Positions 1 through 9,049 are shown, counted from the stretch's first letter. The stretch is 64,000 nucleotides of DNA from JAHEEL01 sp963785245 (GCA_963785245.1 CAWAUO010000013.1:62001-126000), one strand, 5' to 3'. Numbers and translations are program-made. The notes: generated from the letters alone by a model not told the origin.

Positions 1-1034
1 TCGGCGAAGGCCACGTCTCCTCGATCGAGTTTCGAACGGGCGTGGTCGGACCGGGCGGCGACCTCGAGATCGAGGCACCGGGTGTTCCAATGACCGGACA
101 TCGTCAGTCCCCCGTGTTCGACAAACCGATGTTCACCGCAAAGCTGACGGAGATGGGAGCGACCAATGACCTTACGCTCCGAACACTGTCCTCACTCGAG
201 GATCAGTTCACGATGGCGGACCTCGACGACGCACTCGGCGATCTCGCCAGACACGAAGCAGCGTCGAACGCCGTCCAACACGTCATGCAGATAATGCACT
301 GGCTGGCCTCGTCCAACTACAAGGTCGCGTTCCCTCCGGAATCCGACCTGTCGCAGCGGGTGCTTTTTCCCAACGGACCGTCGGAGAGCCGCGGAATGGA
401 AGACGCCCGGTTGACGCGATTCGTCGCGACCGACGGCTCGATCATCTACTACGCGCCGTACACGGCATACGACGGCTTCAACATCCTGCCCCAGCTCATC
501 CAGACGGCCGACTTCGAGACCTTTCGGATCGCCACGCTCAACGGACCGGGCGCCGCGAACAAAGGTATCGCCATCTTCCCTCGCCCGATCGCCGGTCGGT
601 ATGCCGCTCTCGCCAGGACCGACGGCGAGAACAACTTCCTCATGCTGTCCGACCACATTCGCTTCTGGCACGATGCCGAACGTATCCAGGTGCCGACCCG
701 ACCGTGGGAGCTGATGCAGATCGGCAATGCGGGACCGCCACTCGAGACCGGCGCGGGGTGGCTCGTTCTCACACATGGCGTCGGCCCCATGCGGCGGTAC
801 ACGCTCGGTGCCGTCTTGCTCGACATCGATGATCCGAGTCGGGTCATCGGGCACCTCCGTGACCCGCTCCTGGTGCCAAACGAGCCGGAGCGCGACGGAT
901 ACGTCCCCAACGTCGTCTACTCATGTGGATCGATCATTCACAACAACCATCTGGTGATCGCCTACGGAGCGTCCGATACCTCAACCGGCTTTGCCACCGT
1001 CCCGGTCGATGCTCTGTTGTCCGCGTTGAGCTAG
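1..1034 (+). CDS. GH130 family beta-mannoside phosphorylase/hydrolase, 5'-truncated
   Basis: Family GH130 enzymes phosphorolyse or hydrolyse beta-mannosides in the cytoplasm. The reading frame (first full codon at base 3) is open to the window edge, and the first residues read GEGHVSSIEFRTG, a conserved GH130 segment, so the start lies upstream and the GTG at 42 is not the true start. Further family-like blocks are RGMEDARLTRF, AYDGFNILPQL, NKGIAIFPR and YVPNVVYSCG near the C-terminus. The exact substrate cannot be told from sequence alone. It converges on a glycosyltransferase 13 bp downstream, so the two may share a mannoside metabolism theme (inference). Confidence 0.85.
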   Translation, partial: GEGHVSSIEFRTGVVGPGGDLEIEAPGVPMTGHRQSPVFDKPMFTAKLTEMGATNDLTLRTLSSLEDQFTMADLDDALGDLARHEAASNAVQHVMQIMHWLASSNYKVAFPPESDLSQRVLFPNGPSESRGMEDARLTRFVATDGSIIYYAPYTAYDGFNILPQLIQTADFETFRIATLNGPGAANKGIAIFPRPIAGRYAALARTDGENNFLMLSDHIRFWHDAERIQVPTRPWELMQIGNAGPPLETGAGWLVLTHGVGPMRRYTLGAVLLDIDDPSRVIGHLRDPLLVPNEPERDGYVPNVVYSCGSIIHNNHLVIAYGASDTSTGFATVPVDALLSALS

Positions 1035-1047
1035 ATCCGCGGGGCCG

Positions 1048-2091
1048 TCACCCCGTGGCGAGGATCCGGTGGTAGAGCGCCAGGTAGTCGTCCACCATCC
1101 GCGCCGCGTCGAACCGTCCCTCGATCGAGCGGCGCACAGCAGGCCGGTCCAGGTCGTCGGCGTCACGAACCGCGACAACCGCCTCATCAACCGTCGACAC
1201 CAGGTATCCGTTGCTACCCGGTCGGATGATCTCCGGCATCGAGCCCCGCGCGTAGGCGACCACCGGTGTCCCACAGGCCATCGCTTCCACGACGCTGAAA
1301 CCGAACGGCTCGTCGAAGTCGATCAGATGGAGGAGTGCCTTGGCGTGGCCCAGAACGTTCTGGCGGCGATCTGGCCCGACCGGCCCGAGGTAGATGACGC
1401 GCTCCCCGTCGACGTGCGGCTCGACCTCGGTGGTGAAGTACTCGTGATCCTGAACGATCCCTGCGATCACCAGTGGGAGACCCGCCTGCCTGGCCACTTC
1501 GATCGCGACGGCGGTTCCCTTGTCGGGGTGGATCCGACCAAAGAAGACCAAGGAGTCGCCGCCCGGGCCCACTTCGAAGGACCCGATATCGATCCCGTGG
1601 TGAATCGTCGCCGCATACGGCAGTGCCGGATGTCGGTCGGCGTCGCTGATTGCCACGTAGTGGACGCGATCGGCGTACTCGAGATACACCGGCACGGTGT
1701 CATCGTTGGCGAATCCGTGGATGGTGGTGACCACTGGGGTGTCGACAAGCCGGGTGTAGGTGAGCGGGAGGAAGTCAAAGCTGTTGTGGATCAGATCGAA
1801 CTCGACGGCACGTTCGAACAGGGCAGCGATGTGCAGTGCCTCCCACGTCTTGGCGTCGAGCGTCGGGTCTTCGGAGTACCCGGTGGGAGCAACACCCACC
1901 AGCCGGGCCGCGGTCACTGAGTCGGCAGTGGCGAACAGCGTCACGTCAACACCGCGGGCAACGAGCCCTTCGGTCAGAAGCGACACAAACTGTTCCCACG
2001 GCCCGTAGTGCCGCGGTGGGACCCGCCACGAGATGGGGGCGAGTACTGCGACGCGCAGTCGATCTGGATCCGGGCCAAGGAGGTCGGGCAT
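1048..2091 (-). CDS. GT4-type glycosyltransferase (group 1)
   Basis: Retaining GT-B fold glycosyltransferase, about 347 aa, cytoplasmic, transferring a sugar from a nucleotide-sugar donor to an unknown acceptor. The N-terminus (VAVLAPISWRVPPRHYGPWE) is typical of GT4 proteins. The C-terminal donor site carries the E-x7-E type block EPFGFSVVEAMACGTPVVAY. I chose the ATG at 2091 because the longer upstream frame has no family similarity and runs through the preceding small gene. Its stop is 13 bp from the GH130 gene on the other strand. Confidence 0.88.
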   Translation of the reverse strand: MPDLLGPDPDRLRVAVLAPISWRVPPRHYGPWEQFVSLLTEGLVARGVDVTLFATADSVTAARLVGVAPTGYSEDPTLDAKTWEALHIAALFERAVEFDLIHNSFDFLPLTYTRLVDTPVVTTIHGFANDDTVPVYLEYADRVHYVAISDADRHPALPYAATIHHGIDIGSFEVGPGGDSLVFFGRIHPDKGTAVAIEVARQAGLPLVIAGIVQDHEYFTTEVEPHVDGERVIYLGPVGPDRRQNVLGHAKALLHLIDFDEPFGFSVVEAMACGTPVVAYARGSMPEIIRPGSNGYLVSTVDEAVVAVRDADDLDRPAVRRSIEGRFDAARMVDDYLALYHRILATG

Positions 2092-2105
2092 GGGGTGCGC
2101 GGTGG

Positions 2106-2249
2106 TCAGCGTCCGAGGACCCGGGCCTCGGACTCGTTCGCCATGCTCTCGGCGGCCAATCGCTTCGTCCTCATCTCGAGGCGTTCCGCTTGGAGGCTCT
2201 TGGCGACCACCTCTTTGATGTTCCGATCGCGCGTGTCGTTGGTCGCCAT
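2106..2249 (-). CDS. small hypothetical protein, 47 aa
   Basis: A short, charged, probably helical protein beginning MATNDTRDRNIKEVV and ending SMANESEARVLGR. I do not recognise it. Support comes from a clear GGGAGG ribosome binding site five bases before the ATG at 2249 and from its position 14 bp upstream of the glycosyltransferase start on the same strand, suggesting a two-gene unit. The 277 bp upstream (2250-2526) hold no gene or RNA that I can support. Confidence 0.55.
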   Translation of the reverse strand: MATNDTRDRNIKEVVAKSLQAERLEMRTKRLAAESMANESEARVLGR

Positions 2250-2526
2250 CAGTGCCTCCCAGCCGGCGATCGGAGACGATCGCCACCGGTCATTGTCGCA
2301 GACTCCGAACCCTTGACCCACCACAACGAACCCATCCACGCGATTGTCCACATCCTTGAGTCGGAGCGCCAGGACCTCGACGAGCGTCAACACCTCGGCG
2401 GGGTACGTCCGGCCCTTGTCGGCCGGCACACGACCGCGGTGGTATCCGGGTTGGGTGACATCGCTCCCCGCCAGGACAACCTACGCGGTGGCCGTGACCG
2501 GTTCCAGACCTGCGATCGACCGTAGC

Positions 2527-4227
2527 TCAGCGGAGCGGGATCACCTCGAAGCCGCCGTCCTCGCCCCGATCGACAACCACCACGTGCCGGTGCGTCTCGC
2601 CGCTCAGCGCTGCCATCGCTTCCTCGACTGAGTTCGCCTCGACCACGGGTCCGGCGGCCGGGAACACCCGGACCCGCATGTCGGCGCCGACAATGGCGCT
2701 CCGAAGTTCGGCCCCGTGACTCGTGATGAGGATCACGTCCCGCACCGCTGCCTTGGCGGGCTTCGGTGTCGTCGAGCGGTCCTCTCTCGCGACCGCGAAG
2801 TGGTACCACGCAACCGCCCCGGCCGTGACGAGCAGCGCGAACGGAACCGCCATGGCATCGAACATCTCGGTCCCAACGCTGCCCTCGAGGATCGCCTCGA
2901 CAAAGGCATAGACAAGGACGAGCAGGCTCACCAGCGCGACGAGCGCACTGATGCCGAGCACGACGAAGACGTAGATCCTGCGGGTCGTCGCCTGGGCCTC
3001 GTCCACGCCCTGTCGCCTGCGCTCGCTCTGCGCCCGCCACCAGTAGACACCCCACAGAGGCCCGCCGACGATGAGCAGGGTGAGAGCGACGGCGATAGCG
3101 CCCCGGTCGGAACCCGTGATCTCCGTCCCAACGATGGCCCAGATGGCGTAGGTGACCAGCGTGGCGATGCCGGCAGCGGTCACACCCAGACCCATGAAAG
3201 CGAGCAGGTACTCGTAGAGGCGGTCGACCGTGCCCCGTTCGCGAACGGGCCCGCGGTCGAGCACCGAACGGTGGTACACCCATGTGGTGGCTCCGACAAC
3301 GACGACGCCGACGGCAGCCGGAATGATCTCGAAGTGGGCGACGGTCGCCTCGGGCGGATCTCCGAGGATCCACTCCAGCACGGCGAACACTGCCGTGCCT
3401 CCGGCAACAACGACCATCGCGACACCGCTGAGTACGCCGGCGAACAGCACATATCCGACCCACAGGATCGTGCGCTCCTCGCGGACCGCGATCCGCAGCC
3501 AGTACCAGACCCACACGACGGCGCCGACAACGAGAGCCACCAGCGGCCGAACGATCTGATCGGCGTTCGGACCAACCGACACGACATCGAAGATCGCGTC
3601 GTAGATCACGACCAGCGAGGCGGCGGCGGTGATCGCTCCCGCGACCAGCATGATGGCAAGGCCCACGAACGACCCCAGGATGCGCTCGAACCACAGGTCG
3701 GGTGCGTAGCGGGGGATGCTCGCGATCCACCAATGGACGCCCCAAACGACACCCCAGACCACGGCATTCACGAAGACCGCTGCGTCGGCACCGTCACCGA
3801 CGAACAGGTCACCGAAGAAGGTAGTCAACAGCATCACTGTGGCGATCAGCGAATCGAACAGCACCAGGGTGAGGTAGAGGACCCACCCGGCCGAACGCAT
3901 CTCCGCCGGATCGTCGCGCAGCTTCCGGCGCGTGTAGAAGGCGAGGCCGACGAAGACGGGAACGCCGACGATCAGGAGCGAGATCGATCGTGCGATCGCT
4001 GCGGTGTCCTGCGTGATCTGATCGGAACCCCCCAGCGCCTCAGTCAACACGCCGGTCAGCCCGACACCCGAGAGCACCAGGGCGATCAGTAGCACGAGAT
4101 ACTGGAAAATGCGACGCACCGCAACGCCGGCGCTCTCGCCCGTGGTCCCATCCCCGCCGCCGGCCAAACGGACCACCAGCACCACGACGCCGGCGATGAT
4201 CAACAGGGGCAGGAGTCCAAACAGCAT
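2527..4227 (-). CDS. polytopic membrane protein with six tandem DUF5671-like repeats
   Basis: About 566 aa. After one N-terminal helix (LLPLLIIAGVVVLVVRLAGG) the protein is built from six units of roughly 65-80 residues. Most begin with a short basic/aromatic start such as RRIFQYLV, DRLYEYLL or RRIYVFVV, contain two or three membrane helices, and end in a W/H-rich turn (WGVHWWIA, WVWYWLRI, TTWVYHRS, WGVYWWRA, VAWYHFAV). This resembles the DUF5671 family, of unknown function. A soluble ~80-residue tail follows (DVILITSHGAELRSAIVG). The ATG at 4227 lies 2 nt after the upstream gene's stop, so the two are co-translated. Confidence 0.75.
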   Translation of the reverse strand: MLFGLLPLLIIAGVVVLVVRLAGGGDGTTGESAGVAVRRIFQYLVLLIALVLSGVGLTGVLTEALGGSDQITQDTAAIARSISLLIVGVPVFVGLAFYTRRKLRDDPAEMRSAGWVLYLTLVLFDSLIATVMLLTTFFGDLFVGDGADAAVFVNAVVWGVVWGVHWWIASIPRYAPDLWFERILGSFVGLAIMLVAGAITAAASLVVIYDAIFDVVSVGPNADQIVRPLVALVVGAVVWVWYWLRIAVREERTILWVGYVLFAGVLSGVAMVVVAGGTAVFAVLEWILGDPPEATVAHFEIIPAAVGVVVVGATTWVYHRSVLDRGPVRERGTVDRLYEYLLAFMGLGVTAAGIATLVTYAIWAIVGTEITGSDRGAIAVALTLLIVGGPLWGVYWWRAQSERRRQGVDEAQATTRRIYVFVVLGISALVALVSLLVLVYAFVEAILEGSVGTEMFDAMAVPFALLVTAGAVAWYHFAVAREDRSTTPKPAKAAVRDVILITSHGAELRSAIVGADMRVRVFPAAGPVVEANSVEEAMAALSGETHRHVVVVDRGEDGGFEVIPLR

Positions 4228-4229
4228 TG

Positions 4230-4676
4230 CTACACATCCCCGCAGTAGATGGGCCACGGTTCCTCGGCGATCAGCCATTCAGTACCGCGCTGTTCCACGA
4301 TCAGCGTCTCGTCGAACGACCAGGAGTCCCCGAGCACTCCCCCGCCCGACCCTTCGGTGATCTCGATGTCCACCGTCACGCGGTCACCGGTCGGATCGGC
4401 ATCAACGATCACGGCCCGGAAACTCTCCGGTGAATGGCGAATCTGGTCCAGGTCTGCACGACACCGCTCGAGAAGTTCAGGCGTCATGAGGAGCTCCACC
4501 TCGACTTGGTCGCCATCGATCACCGCCTGGAGGTAGTTCTGTACGGTTGCCTCGGGAGTTCCGGGATCGAACTGGCCAGGCGGTTGGAGCGCCAGGACGA
4601 TGGCGACGACCACCACCACAGCCAGCGACGCCCCCACGATCGCCAGCACCAATCCGCTGCGCGTGACGCGGCTCAT
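4230..4676 (-). CDS. membrane-anchored NTF2-like hypothetical protein
   Basis: 148 aa. Residues ~8-30 form one membrane helix with a cytoplasmic MSRVTRSG start. The extracytoplasmic part begins GTPEATVQNYLQAVIDGD, the helix typical of small NTF2/DUF4878-like domains that sit outside the membrane, and ends in beta-rich sequence (VTVDIEITEG, ETLIVEQRGTEWLIAEEPW). Two Cys residues (RCRADLD and the C-terminal YCGDV) could pair. It is first in an operon with the six-repeat membrane protein, whose start lies 2 nt past this stop, so they may act together at the envelope. Function unknown. Confidence 0.7.
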   Translation of the reverse strand: MSRVTRSGLVLAIVGASLAVVVVVAIVLALQPPGQFDPGTPEATVQNYLQAVIDGDQVEVELLMTPELLERCRADLDQIRHSPESFRAVIVDADPTGDRVTVDIEITEGSGGGVLGDSWSFDETLIVEQRGTEWLIAEEPWPIYCGDV

Positions 4677-4718
4677 ACCGACAGTGTCGTCTTCCGCGAC
4701 GCGCGCGTCTAGGTCCCC

Positions 4719-5363
4719 TCAGCAGTCGAGGGCGCGTACCGAGATGTCGACATGGAGCTTGGCGTGGCCTGCATATTCCCGGACCTCATCGGGCGAGTCG
4801 GTGTCCAGGGCGAACGTGGCCCAGCCAACGACCCGCATCGGATGGCTCGCGAGTGTCGGCATCGTGTTGTTCCCGGGTCGCCAGGCGTCGATTGCCACCA
4901 GCATCTCTCCCCACCTCGCCTCCGGGTCGTCCCAACTCCCCCCGAGCACATCGGCCTCGATGCAGGCGTTCGCGGCGAGCGGGATCGCGAGACCGGACGG
5001 CGCTCCCTCCAATCCGGGGAGCACACCGACGTCCGTGGCCCCGCTCACCGCGCCGTCACCATCACGGTCGCCATAGCCGGGCCCGTTGGGTCCAACAATG
5101 AGGTTCGCAGCGGCCTCGGCGGCCTCCTGGGCGACTGTCACGGTCGGAGCCACCCGCCACGTCGCAACGGCTTCGTCGACCATGGCCATCCGTTCGGAAT
5201 ACGACACCACGTCCGTATCGAGAGAAGTCGAGGTCGTCGCGACGGGACCGTTCGTCGACGGTGACAAGGTGGTATCCACGGAGTCCGCCGTCGACGGTCC
5301 GCCGCACGCGGCGAGGACGACGGCTGCCGCCACAGCCCACATGGTTGCCTTGGATGTTCTCAT
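4719..5363 (-). CDS. secreted lipoprotein of unknown function
   Basis: 214 aa with a lipoprotein signal: MRTSK, hydrophobic core, then LAAC at residues 17-20. A Thr/Ser-rich linker follows and then a compact domain. It contains GPGYGDRDGDGAVSG, a D-x-D-x-D type loop that could bind calcium, and ends in a Cys. I do not recognise the family. It lies 42 bp upstream of the preceding operon on the same strand and could be co-transcribed with it. Confidence 0.7.
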   Translation of the reverse strand: MRTSKATMWAVAAAVVLAACGGPSTADSVDTTLSPSTNGPVATTSTSLDTDVVSYSERMAMVDEAVATWRVAPTVTVAQEAAEAAANLIVGPNGPGYGDRDGDGAVSGATDVGVLPGLEGAPSGLAIPLAANACIEADVLGGSWDDPEARWGEMLVAIDAWRPGNNTMPTLASHPMRVVGWATFALDTDSPDEVREYAGHAKLHVDISVRALDC

Positions 5364-5415
5364 GTCCGGGTTCTCCTGGTGGTTGTCCGTTGAAGGATGG
5401 CGATGTCCGGGCGTG

Positions 5416-5979
5416 TCATGCCCACAGGGTCGTGCTCCACTGGGCCAGCGTCGACGAGACCTTCGGGTAGAGGCCCACCACCATCGTCAGGCCGAGCACC
5501 ATGGCGATCACAGCTCCCACCCTGGTGAAGGGCCCCTTCCCGAGTCGTTCGAGCAGCGCTCCCCCGGCCAAACCGATGGCCAGGCCGACCGCAAGGACAC
5601 CAACGAGGAACATGGCCAGGCCGCCGATGGCCGCCCACGGATCGTATTGCGCCGTGGTCAGGGCCTCGCCCAACTCGGGGCCCACGCACGGCTGCCACGC
5701 CCAGGCAGCGCCAACCCCGGCGAGGGCGACCGGAACGAACGTGACCCCGAAGCGCCACCACAGCAGCCCCGCGACAACGAGAGCCACACCGGCCAGCCAC
5801 ACCGGCGGAACAAGCCATCCCGCCACCGCAACCCAGGCGGTCAGAACGACGGCGCCGGTGAAGGTGCCCAGAATGCTCGGGCGGCGCGTCGCCAGACCCA
5901 CCGCGATGGCGGGGACGAGCAGGATCCAGGAGCACGGCAGCAGCGACTGTGCGACTCCCTCGACGAACGCGTCGATCAT
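5416..5979 (-). CDS. CcdA/DsbD-like thiol-redox membrane protein
   Basis: 187 aa, about six membrane helices. Members carry reducing electrons across the membrane through two intramembrane cysteines. Here both candidates are present as LLPCSW in helix 1 and WQPCVGPEL near the middle, each next to proline as in CcdA. It starts ATG at 5979, overlapping by 4 nt the stop of the upstream thioredoxin-like lipoprotein. The two form a classical reductant-exporter plus extracytoplasmic redoxin pair, for disulfide reduction or cytochrome c maturation. Confidence 0.78.
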   Translation of the reverse strand: MIDAFVEGVAQSLLPCSWILLVPAIAVGLATRRPSILGTFTGAVVLTAWVAVAGWLVPPVWLAGVALVVAGLLWWRFGVTFVPVALAGVGAAWAWQPCVGPELGEALTTAQYDPWAAIGGLAMFLVGVLAVGLAIGLAGGALLERLGKGPFTRVGAVIAMVLGLTMVVGLYPKVSSTLAQWSTTLWA

Positions 5980-6578
5980 CCGAGCAGCGTGGCGACGGCG
6001 TCATTCAACTCCTCGTACGCACCCTCGCCGATGTGGTCGAAGCGGATGCGGCCCTCCTGATCGAGCACGTACGTGCGGGGCCAGTAGGCGGGCGATCCCT
6101 GCCAGACATGGAAGCTCTGCCGCTTCGTATCCATGGCGATCGGCCAGGTAACGCCGAGTTCCACGGCGGCCTCGGCGATCGCATCCGGATTCTTCTCGTA
6201 GTCGAACTCCGGCGAGTGAACACCCACGACCTCGAAGTCCGGTCCCTGATGTTCGGCGTACAGGGCCTCAAGGTTGGGCAGTGTCGCCTTGCAGTTGGAG
6301 CAACCGAACGTCCAGAACTGCACGACCACAACGCTGCCTCGGAGATCCTCCAGCGACTCGACGTCGGCCTGCAGCCACCCATCAATACCGACGAGTTCCT
6401 TGGCGGGCCCGAGATCGGGCAGCGGCTCCTCGGCCTGCTCGGGTTCGGCCGTTGTGACGGTGGTGGAGGGAGAGGTTGTTGATGGTGCCGTCGTTGGTAC
6501 CGTTGCAGCAGGCTCGGCGCTGGAGCACGCAGCCGCCAGGAGCATCAGCACGACGGCGGAGAGAGTGAGTCGTTTCAT
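5976..6578 (-). CDS. thioredoxin-like (TlpA/redoxin) lipoprotein
   Basis: 200 aa. The start at 6578 (MKRLTLSAVVLMLL) gives a lipobox AAAC and then a Thr-rich linker. The redoxin domain shows VVVVQFWTFGCSNCKATLPN with a CxxC active site (CSNC), a VVGVHSPEF strand and a YWPRTYVLDQEGRI segment with a proline-containing loop. It should act outside the membrane on the cell surface, with electrons from the CcdA-like protein encoded next. Longer starts upstream lack a sensible signal peptide. This pairing is typical of a thiol-reduction module; the client protein is unknown. Confidence 0.82.
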   Translation of the reverse strand: MKRLTLSAVVLMLLAAACSSAEPAATVPTTAPSTTSPSTTVTTAEPEQAEEPLPDLGPAKELVGIDGWLQADVESLEDLRGSVVVVQFWTFGCSNCKATLPNLEALYAEHQGPDFEVVGVHSPEFDYEKNPDAIAEAAVELGVTWPIAMDTKRQSFHVWQGSPAYWPRTYVLDQEGRIRFDHIGEGAYEELNDAVATLLG

Positions 6579-6759
6579 CACCACCGACCATACGGCGGGG
6601 CGGTGCCTGAGGCCGCTTAACAATCAGTGAACGGGACCCCTCTGCGCCGGCACCCGCGGAACCGTCGGTTCCTCACCCGTCCGCACTTCGAAGCCGATCG
6701 CGTCAAGGAACGATCCACAACTGCCGATACACCTTCCAGAGCGGAAGCGAGAAGGATCG

Positions 6760-6975
6760 ATGCAGACGAACCCCTGCCCATCGTGCGGTCGAACGGACGG
6801 CCGTCACTCCCACCTTCGCCCGGGTGTTGCCTACCAGCCCGGCGCCGGATCGCTCAAGTGCGCGATCTGTTCCGGACCGCTCGCCGACCACACCGTCAGC
6901 GACCATGCGGCGCGCGTTGCCGAACGCCTCGCCACCCTAGGATTCCCGACTCCCGTCAACATCGGGATGCCGTAG
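6760..6975 (+). CDS. small zinc-ribbon-like protein
   Basis: 71 aa. Two CxxC pairs (CPSCGRTDG near residue 6 and CAICSGPL near residue 34) with His residues between suggest a small zinc-binding knuckle. It begins MQTNPCPSCG after a GAGAAGG ribosome binding site 5 nt upstream of the ATG. It stands alone, converging on the DoxX gene. Family not recognised; possibly a nucleic-acid-binding or accessory protein. Confidence 0.6.
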   Translation: MQTNPCPSCGRTDGRHSHLRPGVAYQPGAGSLKCAICSGPLADHTVSDHAARVAERLATLGFPTPVNIGMP

Positions 6976-7002
6976 GCCCGACGCCGGTCGACGACGGACG
7001 TT

Positions 7003-7374
7003 CTACAGCGAGTAGTCGCCGAAGCGGCCCCACGTCACGAACGCTGACATGCCGAGCAGAATCACGCTGACGACGACGTTCTGCATCTCGCTTCGCCTGC
7101 CGTGGACGACGATCGCCCCCACCTGCGTCAATCCCAGCCCAACCGCGGCCAGCGGCACGAGCACGGGGGCGATTCCGGTGATCCCCGGCAGGATCAGGCC
7201 GACTGCGCCCACGATCTCGAGGCCGCCGATTGCCTTGATGACACCTTCGGAGAAGTCGTCGACCCAACCCATCTGTTCCGACAGCTCCTCCTTCGACTTC
7301 ACCACCTTCATGAGTCCGGCCATCAGGAAGGCTGCTGCGAGCAATCCTTGAGCAATCCAGAGTGCAGTGTTCAT
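7003..7374 (-). CDS. DoxX-like membrane protein
   Basis: 123 aa, four predicted membrane helices. The start MNTALWIAQGLLAAAFLMAG followed by LMKVVKSKEELSEQMGW is characteristic of DoxX/DoxX-like proteins, many of which are linked to oxidative or thiol stress. It is divergent from a MarR regulator. The 92-bp spacer holds two inverted repeats that fit a MarR operator, so this gene is probably repressed by it (inference). Confidence 0.85.
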   Translation of the reverse strand: MNTALWIAQGLLAAAFLMAGLMKVVKSKEELSEQMGWVDDFSEGVIKAIGGLEIVGAVGLILPGITGIAPVLVPLAAVGLGLTQVGAIVVHGRRSEMQNVVVSVILLGMSAFVTWGRFGDYSL

Positions 7375-7397
7375 ACTTGTTTGGCTCCAAACGATTA

Positions 7398-7442
7398 TTG
7401 AACAATCAACTTCTCGATGATGTTAGTCTGTTGAGCGTTCAA
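7398..7442. promoter_or_regulatory. two candidate MarR operators between doxX-like and marR-like genes
   Basis: Two inverted repeats of the same form, TTGA-N4-TCAA, lie at 7398-7409 and 7431-7442. The second extends to GTTGA..TCAAC. Their centres are 33 bp apart, close to three helical turns, so two dimers would bind the same DNA face. The short dyads are the size MarR dimers recognise. Binding is inferred, not shown. Confidence 0.55.
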
Positions 7443-7466
7443 CTAATCAGAAGGTGGAGACGAGCG

Positions 7467-7964
7467 ATGAGTGACGCGGCACCGAGCGGCCTGACGATGG
7501 CAGAACTGCGAACCTGGCGGCGCGTCGGAACCGGGTTCTCGAAACTCCTCAGCACCTTTGACCGGCAACTGCGCGATGACGCCGGCCTGAGCCTCGACGA
7601 CTTCGACGTCCTCGCCACCCTTGCGTCGGCGCCCGGGGATGCCATGCGAATGACCGCCCTCGCGGAACGTATCTCCTTCTCCCCCAGCCGACTCTCACAC
7701 GCCGTCCGGCGCATGGAACAACGCGGCTGGGTCACGAGAGAGAGCACGCCAGACGACCGCCGCGGTCGCCTGGCACACCTCACAACGCGGGGAGATCAGG
7801 TTCTCCGATCGGCCTGGCCCGGCCACGCCGACCTCATCCGTCGTCTCGTCATCGACCCGCTCGACCCGGAGCAGTTCGACAACCTCGGCCATGCCTTCGC
7901 AGTCATCAGCCAGGCCGTCGCGGCCGAACACGAGCGGTGCGAACCACCCGCCCCGACGAGTTGA
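7467..7964 (+). CDS. MarR family transcriptional regulator
   Basis: 165 aa winged-helix regulator. The DNA-binding part reads MTALAERISFSPSRLSHAVRRMEQRGWV, followed by the wing TPDDRRGRLAHLT, the family's DRR signature. The ATG at 7467 was chosen for the AAGGTGGAG site just upstream and because it gives a normal MarR length; an upstream in-frame extension runs across the operator region. It probably represses itself, the divergent DoxX-like gene and perhaps the luciferase-like gene 53 bp downstream. The ligand is unknown. Confidence 0.9.
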   Translation: MSDAAPSGLTMAELRTWRRVGTGFSKLLSTFDRQLRDDAGLSLDDFDVLATLASAPGDAMRMTALAERISFSPSRLSHAVRRMEQRGWVTRESTPDDRRGRLAHLTTRGDQVLRSAWPGHADLIRRLVIDPLDPEQFDNLGHAFAVISQAVAAEHERCEPPAPTS

Positions 7965-8017
7965 CGCCCGGCCTCCACCACGAACACGCTTCCCATCCAC
8001 GAACCAAAGGACACTGC

Positions 8018-9049
8018 ATGTTTGAACTCGGACTCACCAGCTTCGCCGAAGCTCCCCCGGAACCCGTCGGCGGCAAGATCATCAGCCACGGCGAACGGCT
8101 TCGCAACGTCGTCACCGAAATCGAGTTGGCGGACCAGGTCGGGCTCAATGTCTACGGACTCGGCGAGCACCACCGCGTCGACATGGCGGCCTCCGCTCCC
8201 GCCATCACTCTCGCAGCAGCGGCGGCGCGGACCGAGCGGATCCGGCTCAGCTCGGCGGTCATCGTGCTGAGCTCTGCCGACCCTGTACGGACGTTCCAGG
8301 ACTTCTCCACACTCGACCTCATCTCATCCGGCCGAGCCGAGCTGCTCGTCGGACGAGGTTCGTTCATCGAGTCGTTCCCGCTGTTCGGGCAATCGCTCGA
8401 CGACTACAACGAGCTATTCGCCGAGAAACTCGACCTCCTCGTGCAGATCCGCGACAACGAGCGGGTCACGTGGAGCGGCGAGTTCCGATCGCCGCTCGAC
8501 GACCAGCCGATCTACCCACGACCCCATCAGGATGCCCTTCCCATCTGGGTCGGCGTCGGAGGCACCCCGGCCTCGATCGTGCGCGCAGCCAAGATGGGCC
8601 TACCGGTCGCCCTGGCCATCATCGGCGGCGATCCGGTCCGCTTCCGTGCCCTCGCCAACCTCTACCGCAGAACCCTCGCCGAGTCCGGCTTCGACCCCGA
8701 TTCGATCCCGCTCGCCGTGCACGGCCTCGGGCACATCGCCGACAGCAACGATGAGGCCGCCGAGCAGGTCTACGCCTCGTTCACGGCGAACATGAACCGC
8801 ATCGGGCGTGAACGTGGCTGGTCGCCGCTGACGAGGGAACAATTCGATTGGATGCGCAGCCCCGAGGGCTCGCTCGTCCTCGGCGACCCGGAAACGGTCG
8901 CCGCGAAGATCCTGCGATGGAAGGACGTGCTCGGTATCGACCGATTCATGCTGCACACCGCCGGCACCGTCCCCCACGAAACGGCCCTCCACTCGATCGA
9001 GATGCTCGGAACCAAGGTGTCAGAGATCGTGAGAGGGATGTCGGGGTAG
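8018..9049 (+). CDS. LLM-class flavin-dependent oxidoreductase
   Basis: 343 aa luciferase-like monooxygenase fold (TIM barrel). Family landmarks are MFELGLTSFAE at the start, YGLGEHHRVDMAASAPA, RIRLSSAVIVLSSADPVR, SSGRAELLVGRGSF and IWVGVGGTPASI. Such enzymes use FMN or F420 with unknown organic substrates. The ATG at 8018 follows AAAGGA at a good distance; the longer frame starts inside marR. Likely co-transcribed with marR, so possibly part of a stress or xenobiotic response. Confidence 0.88.
   Translation: MFELGLTSFAEAPPEPVGGKIISHGERLRNVVTEIELADQVGLNVYGLGEHHRVDMAASAPAITLAAAAARTERIRLSSAVIVLSSADPVRTFQDFSTLDLISSGRAELLVGRGSFIESFPLFGQSLDDYNELFAEKLDLLVQIRDNERVTWSGEFRSPLDDQPIYPRPHQDALPIWVGVGGTPASIVRAAKMGLPVALAIIGGDPVRFRALANLYRRTLAESGFDPDSIPLAVHGLGHIADSNDEAAEQVYASFTANMNRIGRERGWSPLTREQFDWMRSPEGSLVLGDPETVAAKILRWKDVLGIDRFMLHTAGTVPHETALHSIEMLGTKVSEIVRGMSG

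Noticed and set aside
2430..2530. tRNA-like string near GTAGCTCAGCGG at 2522
   Set aside because: It resembles a D-arm by chance only. No acceptor or T-arm pairs, and it overlaps the end of the membrane-protein gene.
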